Of a DNA stretch of 64,000 bases, positions 29,872-37,963 are shown piece by piece (the stretch's first letter is position 1; each line of letters starts with the position of its first letter). Under the pieces are notes generated by a model, which did no database searches, was not told the DNA's origin, and saw only the letters and a program-made list of their open reading frames with translations. The DNA comes from Chloropicon primus (taxonomy: Eukaryota > Chlorophyta > Chloropicophyceae > Chloropicales > Chloropicaceae). The stretch spans positions 620,001-684,000 of the forward strand of contig CP060757.1 of NCBI GenBank assembly GCA_023205875.1, in the 5' to 3' direction. A program made the translations under genes and the position numbers.

Positions 29872-30511
29872 GGCGTCCCCTCAAGCACCAAAAGCAAAGT
29901 GTATCCCTCCTCTGGATGCCCTCTCCACGTCCTTCCTCTCTCTCTGCCACTCCTGGACTCCTCCAAGATTGGACAATCGCTGAGGAAAGGCGTGAAGCGA
30001 TTCAAGTGGAGTGGATGCTCGTCAAGAGGACACCTTCTTCTCTGCCCCCCTCTCCTCTCTCTCCCCTGTCTCCTCCTCTTCCTCTCTCTTCTCTTTGGGT
30101 CGTCCTGCTGGTGATGACCGCCTGGGCGATCTTTGAGCTCTGCAGAACCAAGACCAGGAGAGCATCGGGCAAGGTGAGTGAGTGAGTGCTGAGAGGAGGA
30201 GGAGGGACGAGGCAGAGGACAAAGGATGGGGAGAGGGAAAGCTTGCGGAATTGTCGTCTCGTTACCTTTCGTTCGACACCTCTTGAGAAGGAAATGACGG
30301 GCGGGTGAGGAAACAAACTCTGAAAACAAGGTTGTCGTTCGTCGCGTTTGTGGTTTGCAGGGCGTTCAGTTTCTGACGGGGAGGAGGAGTCCGAGGACGC
30401 GAGGGGGTTGGGGATCGTGAGCCCCGTTGAGGGAAGGGGACTGCCGAGTGGAACCCAAGGCCGCCTGGGTTGGGTGGAAGGCAGGAAGCGAGGGAAGAGT
30501 GCCCGAGAACC
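29872..30511. promoter_or_regulatory. Divergent region with probable RPA12 leader intron
   Basis: A 640-bp gap between the small secreted protein and RPA12 genes. On + there is a strong donor (GCAAG|GTGAGT, at 30175/30176) and a strong acceptor (TTTGCAG, ending 30360), which would form a 185-nt intron in the RPA12 5' leader. A frame just before the donor encodes a short hydrophobic segment (WVVLLVMTAWAIFELC), so a small membrane protein is an alternative; see findings. Confidence 0.4.
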
Positions 30512-30886
30512 ATGACGGCGGAAGTGGCTCACCTGTTTTGTTTGCAGTGTGGGGACTTGCTGCAGATTGCAGAAAAGGAGAAGGAGGCGAAATGCACGAC
30601 ATGCAACTTCACTCGAGGCGTGAACGAATTTCTTGACGTCGCCATCGTGTCTGAGTCCGGTCCTAGGGAATGGCAGAAGAAGTACGGAGTGCACCCTGTC
30701 ATCAAGGAGAACCCTGAGCTCGAGAAGGAGGTGGAGCACAAGAGGCAAGTCGTGGACGACGACTGCCCCAAGTGCGGCCACAAGGGCCTGGAGTTTTACA
30801 CCCTTCAGCTTCGATCGGTGGACGAGGGGCAGACTGTCTTCTACGAGTGTCCAAAGTGCGGCCACAAGTTCTCGCAGAACACTTGA
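30512..30886 (+). CDS. RPA12: RNA polymerase I subunit RPA12 (A12.2/POLR1H)
   Basis: A 124-residue protein with two zinc ribbons. The N-terminal one (FCLQCGDLL ... CTTCNF) is degenerate as in the family, and the C-terminal one (DDCPKCGHKGLEFYTLQLRS, DEGQTVFYECPKCGHKF) carries the TFIIS-like acidic DE hairpin pair used for transcript cleavage. Length fits POLR1H (about 126). I use ATG 30512 (MTAEVAHLFC) rather than in-frame upstream codons, because it places the first ribbon at the usual distance. It functions in rRNA transcription by Pol I. Confidence 0.93.
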   Translation: MTAEVAHLFCLQCGDLLQIAEKEKEAKCTTCNFTRGVNEFLDVAIVSESGPREWQKKYGVHPVIKENPELEKEVEHKRQVVDDDCPKCGHKGLEFYTLQLRSVDEGQTVFYECPKCGHKFSQNT

Positions 30887-31068
30887 TTGCGCCTTTGTCG
30901 GCTCGTGGGGACTTTTGACAGGCGCAGAGCTTCCAGCGGGGCGCTTGGGGAAAGCGAAGCTCGGCACGCGCTCGTTTGGCCGAAAGCGTAAAGTACCATC
31001 TTGTAGACTACTATCACACAAACCATTTCTTAATACACGACAGAATACAACAACGCAACAAAGCAAGA

Positions 31069-32613
31069 TCAGGCCGCCTCCAGGGAGGTGTTCCATCGAA
31101 GGGGGTCGGTTGGCACGGGGCAGGGGGATATGTCGCTGTGGCCGCAAGCTCTGACATCGAACTTCTCTATCTGTGGGAGAGACCAAGCATTCGCCAGAGG
31201 CTCGAAGCACCCCGGCCACTTCCGCCTGTCCGGCCTTCTCGCGAAACTCGAGACTTCCCCGATGTGCTCCAACAGAACGTCCCTGTACAAGTACTCTGCC
31301 CGCCCTTCTTCTTCCCGCTTGACCTGGAGCCACTCCTGGTAAAGGAGGTCAGGGGGCAGCCGAGAAATCCCCCTTTGCAGGTAAGCTTTCAGGTCAGCCA
31401 GGGCGTCTTTCCCCAGCAGAATGCCGTTCATGCCAAAGGAGAACCGAATGCTCAAAAAATCAGGGTTCATTCCGCTGACTTTTCGTAGGAGATAATCCAC
31501 GATGGGCAACGCGTTCTCGCACGCCACAAAGTCGTCTTCGAGGAACACAAAGTGGGAGTACGAGCTTGGCTCGTGCTCCAGCAGCGAGATCAGGTCGCAA
31601 GTCTGCTTGCGAACTTGCCTCCCCGGTCTGTCTGTGGGGTTGTTCAGGTCGTCGGGGTCAGGCAAATCTGGGGTCAGGTCCTTGCAGTGGCCAGGGTTCT
31701 CTGCGAAAGTAAAGTAATGCTTTGCCTTCTCGCTCGCTGTCTTCTTGGACATGGTCCACCCGAACTTCAGCCTGTAGAATGCCTCGTGGTTTCCCGGACT
31801 GCCGTTCATCACCAGAACCTTCACCTTGTGGTACAAGGGGTGTCCCTCGTCGTCCGGAAGGCCCTCCAGCAGGGCCGACAGAGTCTTGGTGAGGTAGTCC
31901 GCCTTGTGGCGTGGCACTGTCGAGATTCCGAACAGGATCCTGGGCCCGGCCTGCTCCTGCTGCCTCCTGCTTGCGACCTCTCTGGAGAAATCCCGGGCCT
32001 TCTGGTCCCTGTCCCCCCTCCTCCTTGGGTCTTGGTAAGCCCCACTGCTGGCGGGGCCCTCGTACAGGGACTTGGCGTTCTTGCTCTTGACCCGAGGCCG
32101 GCGACCGGAACAGGTGTCGGCGCAGGTGCCCCTCGGCTCGTCCGAACCATCACAGCAGTCGCACACGCCGTCGTCCACGAACATGCTCGATATGGTTTTC
32201 GGCTTCGACCTGGCATTCTGGCAGTAGAACCTCCCGTTCGCGCACGCGGACGTCCCCGGCTCGTCGCTCCCGTCCTCGCAGTCGCAGTAGTTGTCGTTCA
32301 GGGCCCCGGGCGCGAGGACTTTTGACCCGTCGAAGCACGCGAAGGACGGGGACGAGCCTTCCCCCCCGCGCAGCGCCGCCTCGTACGCCTTCCTCGTGCT
32401 GGGTGAGACGCCTCGAAGAACGTCGGCGGCACCACCACCACGATCACGATCACGACCACCACCCAGAATGCTGGAAGACGACAACAAGGAGGGATCGAAG
32501 TCTTCCGGTCCTCTCAGCCTCCCCCCGCTGAAGAGCTTCCTGTGGTAGCTAAACATCCGAACGGACGCTACGAGGAAGATGAAGAAGAGGGAGGCACGCA
32601 ATCGGCCCTTCAT
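31069..32613 (-). CDS. Glucosidase-II-beta-like domain fused to GT54 (MGAT4)-like glycosyltransferase
   Basis: A 514-residue type II membrane protein (anchor at about residues 6-20). Residues ~92-170 match the N-terminal domain of glucosidase II beta: CFDGSKVLAPGALNDNYCDC, EDGSDEPGTSACANG, then VDDGVCDCCDGSDEP, with both Ca-binding LDLa-like units. From ~220 to the end a glycosyltransferase domain resembles GlcNAc-transferase IV: RILFGISTVPR, SHFVFLEDDFVACENA and an IRFSFGMNGILLG segment. In other organisms the beta domain belongs to an ER quality-control subunit and GT54 works in the Golgi, so the combination on one chain is unusual. The start at 32613 is chosen because the anchor follows directly; upstream frame is leader-like. 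Confidence 0.78.
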   Translation of the reverse strand: MKGRLRASLFFIFLVASVRMFSYHRKLFSGGRLRGPEDFDPSLLSSSSILGGGRDRDRGGGAADVLRGVSPSTRKAYEAALRGGEGSSPSFACFDGSKVLAPGALNDNYCDCEDGSDEPGTSACANGRFYCQNARSKPKTISSMFVDDGVCDCCDGSDEPRGTCADTCSGRRPRVKSKNAKSLYEGPASSGAYQDPRRRGDRDQKARDFSREVASRRQQEQAGPRILFGISTVPRHKADYLTKTLSALLEGLPDDEGHPLYHKVKVLVMNGSPGNHEAFYRLKFGWTMSKKTASEKAKHYFTFAENPGHCKDLTPDLPDPDDLNNPTDRPGRQVRKQTCDLISLLEHEPSSYSHFVFLEDDFVACENALPIVDYLLRKVSGMNPDFLSIRFSFGMNGILLGKDALADLKAYLQRGISRLPPDLLYQEWLQVKREEEGRAEYLYRDVLLEHIGEVSSFARRPDRRKWPGCFEPLANAWSLPQIEKFDVRACGHSDISPCPVPTDPLRWNTSLEAA

Positions 32614-33311
32614 CGCCCCCTTGCTGCGTTGTGCCGTCCAGTGGGTTGATGGATGTCCATCTCGACGGTTGGCCGCGACCACAACGCCCCGCCGCTCCAC
32701 AGACTGGACACGCGACAAGATCGACCAAAGCTTCCCCCTCAGGAGAGCCGGCGACGGGAGGAAGTGACTCGGGAGTCCCACCCACCCAGCAGCTTCCTCG
32801 ACGACGAGAGGAGACCAGTCCAAGTCCTCCTTCGCCTCCTTCGCCTCGCTCGCTCGATTCAAACAGAGTTCGCGAGTCGCGAATGCTCAAACGACAACGA
32901 ATCCTGTCGCGCGACCGCGGAATCGAAAGCTCGTGAGACGTATTTTCCACCAATCCATCCCACAACAAGATGGACGAAACCTGTCGTCTTCAACCAAGCC
33001 AATGAACTCGCGCGACTTGGGTCTGAGAGAGAGAGAGTCTCGCTCTTGTGAAGGACCGTCCAGGACGCGTGGAACTTCTTTCGTTGCATTTTTGTTTACA
33101 CTCATGTAGGACATGTACATCCTAAAACCGATCCGTGGCTGCGCCGCCGCCCTCTTTTCTCAGCTTTTTCGTTTTCCTGTAGTAAATCCGTGTTGGGAGG
33201 TTGCCAAGGGAAGCCGGCTTGAGAGAGGAGGAGGGAGGAGCCAGGAGGGAGAACAGAATTCACTCCACTGGGAAGCGCTTGCTCTCGCTCGACTTTAAGA
33301 AAGGAACAACC
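32614..33311. promoter_or_regulatory. Divergent promoter region of the GT fusion and uL11 genes
   Basis: A 698-bp gap with no repeat array or credible reading frame. It separates two divergently transcribed genes and ends with a short A-rich leader (AAGAAAGGAACAACC) before the uL11 ATG. Confidence 0.45.
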
Positions 33312-34069
33312 ATGCCACCAAAGTTCGACCCTAGTGCGGTTACTTACGTCTACATCAGAGCGACGGGAGGAGAGGTGAGTGGTCTTTTCGAACGACGGGA
33401 CCGAGAGCAGGGGACGAACGAGCGGAGAGCGGGAAGGCTTGATGGGTTCACCACCCTTGACGAGGGGGCGTAGACTTTGTTGTGCCTCCCTCGTTTCGTT
33501 TGAACTGCCCAGGGGCGTCTGCGGCGAGTGGAGAAGTGTGCGGTGTGGCCGTGCAGGGCTGCTCGTTGGAACGCGCGCACGGTTTTGCTGACACTTTTTT
33601 TTCTTCTTCCCTTGTTTGGGTTCTGTCTTAGGTTGGTGCTGCCTCTTCCCTTGCTCCAAAGATTGGACCTCTCGGTCTTTCCCCAAAGAAGATCGGAGAC
33701 CAGATCGCCGCCGCGACCAAGAAGGACTGGTTGGGACTCAAGGTTACCGTCCAGCTTGCCGTTCAGAACCGTCAGGCCACCGTGACCGTCATCCCAAGTG
33801 CCGGCTCCCTCGTCATTAGAGCTCTCAAGGAGCCTCTCAGAGATAGGAAGAAGGAGAAGGACATCAAGCACGACGGAAACCTCTCGCTCGATGACGTCTA
33901 CGAGGTCGCCAGAGAGATGAGGCCTAGGTCCTGCGCCAGGCACTTTTCGGGAACCGTCAAGGAGATCCTTGGAACTTGCTACTCTGTTGGGTGCACTGTC
34001 GACAGAAAGCACCCTTCTGAGGTCCAGAGGATGATCGACGACGGCGAACTCGTTTGCCCAGACGAATAG
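33312..34069 (+). CDS. RPL12: 60S ribosomal protein uL11 (RPL12)
   Basis: Exons 33312-33374 and 33632-34069, separated by a 257-nt phase-0 intron (the longest resolved here), encode 166 residues. [20 protein letters not shown] joins [20 protein letters not shown], the universal uL11 signature, and the protein ends in the RNA-binding domain ([17 protein letters not shown]). It forms the base of the ribosomal P-stalk with 28S rRNA. Codon use is strongly G/C-ending as expected of a highly expressed gene. Confidence 0.97.
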
Positions 34070-34467
34070 ACACTCTCTTCCATAGATTGGAATTAGCTGG
34101 TTTGCTCTATCTTGCCCGCGAGGCCCTCCATACCTCTTGTTTCTCGTATACCACGGAGGAAGGTTTTGGGAAGGTTTTGGGGGTCAAGAGAGCAAGCAAA
34201 CGGGAAAAAAATTCGATGAAAAAAAAAAGGAACACTGTATAAACTAATTAATGAACGTGAAATGCAAACGCACGCGCTCTTTTCAAAAGTCTCTCCAGGA
34301 CCAGGGCGCCAGTCTCCGCGCCCGGCCTTTTTTTTTCCACCCCGCCGGCGCTCTCGACGTTTGTTGGAGACTTCAATTCTCCGACGACGTGTAAGTAGGA
34401 CTCTTTGGTGTCGTGGCATTTCGTGTGCGAATAGATAACATACAGATTACATGACAGGCCAGGTGCT
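34070..34467. other. Convergent 3' spacer between uL11 and eIF3g
   Basis: A 398-bp tail-to-tail spacer holding the 3' UTRs of both genes, with A/T-rich and poly-T tracts. TTACA at about 34448-34452 (TGTAA on the minus strand) lies just after the eIF3g stop. I see no gene or RNA element. Confidence 0.5.
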
Positions 34468-35391
34468 TCACCTTCCCTCCTGCTGTGGCCTTGGCTCCCT
34501 TGGAGCAGCCCACTCCACCCTGAGGATGAGGTTGTCGTAGCCATACCCGTCTAGCTTGTTGATGGCTCTCTGGGCCTCGTCCTTCCTCACAAAGTTAATA
34601 AAAGCAAACCCTCTGCTCTCCCTCGTTTCTCTGTCGTAAGCGATGTAAATCCTCGAAATAGCACCGAAAGGCCCGAAGAGCTCGAGCAAGTCCTGCTCCT
34701 TGGTGTCCTCCGAGAGGTTGGTGACCCTGACGGAGTTCTCGTCCCTCCTGGTGCGCATGGTCTCCCCAGCAGAGGAGGCCCCGGCGCGGAGGCTGGGTGG
34801 AACGTACTGCCCGCTCCCGGGCTTGGCCAGGCTGGAGGGGCCGTCCTCGTCCGGAGGCCTCTCTCCCGGACCCCTGCGCACGGAGGCCGGCACCTTGTAG
34901 GCCTTGTTGGCCCCGAAGGCCGGGCCGTCTGGCTTGCCGCTGATGCCGCTCATACGGAGCAAGGCCTTGGTCGTCGCCAGAGCCTGGAGCTGGTCGAAGT
35001 TCTCGTCCTTCCTAGTGTTGTCCTTCGAGGTCTTCACCCGCTCCAGGAAGATGTCCTCCGTCATGGACATGGTCGTCCTCTCCTGCTCCGCGTTCAAGCC
35101 CACGGCTTCCCCGAACTTTCCGAGGTTCCTGCGCTCCAGGACCCCCTTGTTCGTCTTCATCTGCTTCTTGGTCACTCTGACCTTCTTGGTCACCTTCACC
35201 TTGTGCCCTCCCTCGACCTTGTACTCCACTATGGTCTTCACACCGTCCTTGTCTGGCCCGAAAACCTGCTTCGGCGGGAGCTTCTCCACCTGCTTCGCCG
35301 GCGCAGCGTTCGCCGCTACCAGCGCCTGCGCCGTGAGTTCGTCGAAGTCATCATCCTCGAGGGTATCCCCCCACCTCATCATGCTCACCAT
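34468..35391 (-). CDS. EIF3G: Translation initiation factor eIF3 subunit g
   Basis: A 307-residue protein starting at Met 35391 (MVSMMRWGDTLEDDD, the usual eIF3g opening). The N-terminal eIF3g domain contains TIVEYKVEGGHKVKVTKKVR; the C-terminal RRM has RNP2 VRVTNL and RNP1 RGFAFINF. The central CCHC-like zinc knuckle of animal eIF3g is not evident, as is common outside animals. eIF3g sits at the mRNA entry side of the 40S subunit and promotes scanning. It stands head-to-head with mS33 with about 200 bp between start codons. Confidence 0.93.
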   Translation of the reverse strand: MVSMMRWGDTLEDDDFDELTAQALVAANAAPAKQVEKLPPKQVFGPDKDGVKTIVEYKVEGGHKVKVTKKVRVTKKQMKTNKGVLERRNLGKFGEAVGLNAEQERTTMSMTEDIFLERVKTSKDNTRKDENFDQLQALATTKALLRMSGISGKPDGPAFGANKAYKVPASVRRGPGERPPDEDGPSSLAKPGSGQYVPPSLRAGASSAGETMRTRRDENSVRVTNLSEDTKEQDLLELFGPFGAISRIYIAYDRETRESRGFAFINFVRKDEAQRAINKLDGYGYDNLILRVEWAAPREPRPQQEGR

Positions 35392-35589
35392 CGCTCCTCT
35401 GCACACACCGCACGCACACCCTGGTCTCTCTCTCCTCTCTCTCTCCTTCGATCGCCAAGCCCTCTACACAACTCTCTCCCTCCTTCGCATTTTGGCGGCT
35501 GATGTCTCACAATAGGTGTACCGTTTGGCACTGATCCGACGACCCCGGCAGGGAGAGGAGCGCGCAGGAGCACAAGGGAAGAGCGAACG

Positions 35590-36229
35590 ATGATGAGTGC
35601 AGCGGCGTTGTGGAGGGTGAGCGTGGGGAGGTTTTCGGGGTTGGTGACGGGGTCGTCTCCCTCGTGGTGCGGTTCTGCGCCTTCTCTGGCCAGGAAGTTC
35701 GCTGCGTCGGCGTCGACTTCGACGGAGGAGGGGACCAAGGTGGCCGAGGGGAGTGTGGAGGCAAGAAACTCGGAGGAGGGCGAGGGCCTTGGGACCGTGG
35801 AGGAGGTCAAGGTTTCCGCGGGAGCCAAGTCCCACGTCGTCACGAAGGAGTACCTGGACCAGGTTCGCTGGAAGATATTTGGCACGTACGTGGGAAACGG
35901 TCTGAGATCTGGACGAAAAGTTCTGAGGAAGAATTTGATTGGGGACAAGGTGGTGGCGTGGTATCCCCAAATGGAGAGCTACGGCAAGCCGCACCAGGGC
36001 GACAAGCTGTGGGACGACCCTGACCTGTTCATGTAAGTTCGAGTGCAATTGCTCCTTGGGGCTCTCCTTCTCTCTCTCCGCTCGTGTTCGCAGAATTCTC
36101 TCTCTGACTCTGCTTTCTTTCACACCTCCTTTCCTCCACAGCGCGAAGGACAGGCTGGAGAGGTACCAGCGGCGTGGAAAGGGTCCGCCGAAGAAAGGAG
36201 CCGGCAAGCGTGCGAGCCGCAAGAAGTGA
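35590..36229 (+). CDS. MRPS33: Mitochondrial ribosomal protein mS33
   Basis: Exons 35590-36032 and 36142-36229 (109-nt intron, phase 2) give 176 residues. A Ser/Ala/Arg-rich mitochondrial targeting region (about 1-45) is followed by an acidic stretch and the mS33 core: KIFGTYVGNGLRSGRKVLRK, LIGDKVVAWYP, then, after the splice, AKDRLERYQRRGKGPPKKGAGK, the family's basic tail. The splice restores a conserved C-terminus, which supports the gene model. It is part of the mitoribosomal small subunit. TGTAA motifs follow within 30 bp of the stop. Confidence 0.9.
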
Positions 36230-36418
36230 TGATTCGTGCCGGAACAGCGCCAGATGTAAATGTAAAAGAAAGTATTTATTTCAAACCCCCGAAGAAAGGC
36301 TCACAAAGTCCAAGCACTTGGTCCCAAGAGCCGTCCCATCTCTGGCGACGCTTGCAAACCAGACTTGGCCCTTTATCCCGCGTTCCCCACTTTTCCTTGG
36401 TCCCCCGCCACGCGCTCC

Positions 36419-37701
36419 TTATGCCTTCTTAATTTTACTGTTCGAGTACAAGTAGGCTCCGAAGATGGCGAGGCCAGTACCAACCCAGTTCAAGGGCGAG
36501 ACGTAGTTCTTGAAGAACAGCACGCTGCTCACGATGACCGCCACTCTCTTCATGGTGTTTCCCACGCTGAAAGTGAGCGGGGAGATACCCGTGAGGGCCT
36601 GGTAGGAGACCTGGTTGTAGAGGTGGTAGAAGACGCCGCCCAAGGCCAGGAGCTGCACGAACTTGGCGTTGCTTCCGAGCGCCTGCGCGGCCGCCGTCCA
36701 GCCCGCTGCCCACGTCGACCCCTCCACGAAGTAGGCCACCGGGGCAAGGTAGCACAAGGAGATGATCGAGATGAGGGCGTACATGTTGATCCCGTCGATG
36801 TAAGTGAACTCGTTGAGCAGCTTCTTGGAGAAGACGTTCCTGAGGACCGACCCCAAGTTCGAGATGAGGGCCCCGTTGAAGCCCCCAATGCTGAAGCTGA
36901 CCTCCTTCATCGCGGCCAAGGAGCATCCCGCCACGATTGGCAGGAGTGAGAGGTACGTCATCGCGGAGAAAGACTCTCCCATGAAGACGGATGTCAAGAT
37001 CACCGAGAACACCGGTTCTGCCGCCTTGACGACGTGTGTGAACGACACGGCCATCTTGGAGAAGGACACGCAAGCGGACACGTGGGCTACGGTGTGGAAC
37101 AGGGCCACCGGTGCCAGGCTGAATATGAGCTTCGGGGACACCTTTGGCACCGGCTGGAGCCTGAGGAGCCACATTCCCGCCATCCAGATCACCCCCGAGG
37201 CCAACTGGATCGTCGAAAGCAGCCAGGGCTTTGGGAATATGTTCAGCGTGCTCTTGTTCAAGATGTTGAAGATGATGTTGAAAGCGTACCACAAGGCGAA
37301 GTAGGTCACGAGCTGCGGTGCGCGAAAACAAGGGGGCAGGGGAGCAAAGTCAGCCAGCCGTGCGGGGCGGATGTGAACGTACGGAGATCTCTCCTGTGCG
37401 CACGACCTACCTTCCAGTTCACGCCCGACGTGCTCGGACTCTCCGCAGAGGACGAAGCGGCGCCAACTACGGACTCCCTCGCGTTCTTCCTCTCAGCGAC
37501 CCTGGCATCTCCTGCCTTCCCGAACCGGGGCGAGCACCCGCGGGCCGCGGCCGAGAGAGAACGTCTTGGAATTTCCTCGAGCACGTTTCTGCATCCCGCG
37601 GCCCGCACTGGACGCCTCGCGCTGTTCCCGCCGCACGCTCTCGCGACCCCAGAAGCCTCCCTCGGCCTCACAATCCTCCCCTTCATCGCCGAACTCGCCA
37701 T
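36419..37701 (-). CDS. Plastid phosphate translocator (TPT/PPT/GPT family)
   Basis: Exons 37411-37701 and 36419-37312 (98-nt phase-0 intron) encode 394 residues. Exon 1 is an Arg/Ala/Ser-rich, non-hydrophobic presequence typical of a plastid transit peptide. The join WK-LVTYFALWYAFNIIFN opens the ten-helix drug/metabolite transporter fold. Characteristic segments include FNILNKSTLNIFPKPW, VSFTHVVKAAEPVFSVIL and GALISNLGSVLRNVFSKK, placing it with the plastid group rather than the Golgi nucleotide-sugar carriers. These antiporters exchange phosphate for triose-P, PEP or hexose-P across the inner envelope. Substrate class was not resolved. It is the clearest sign of a plastid in this window. 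Confidence 0.88.
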
Positions 37702-37963
37702 TCTTCCCCCGTCGTCCTTCACACACGCGCGCGCGGGACAAACAAACTCCTCTCTTCTCTCTCTCTTGGGCTCTTCGTTGCTCGAGCTTTGAATCAGCTG
37801 TTGGAGGTTTTCCCCTGTTGGTGGGATTCCAGTGTATACCAGTTTGGTCACACCCAAAGGACAACCCACTAAGCGTTTTTCTCGTGTTCACTTGCTGGAC
37901 AAGGCAAATCTATAGTTACGAGGAGTTACGAGGAGGGCAGCGAGTGAAACCCTAATAACCGTC

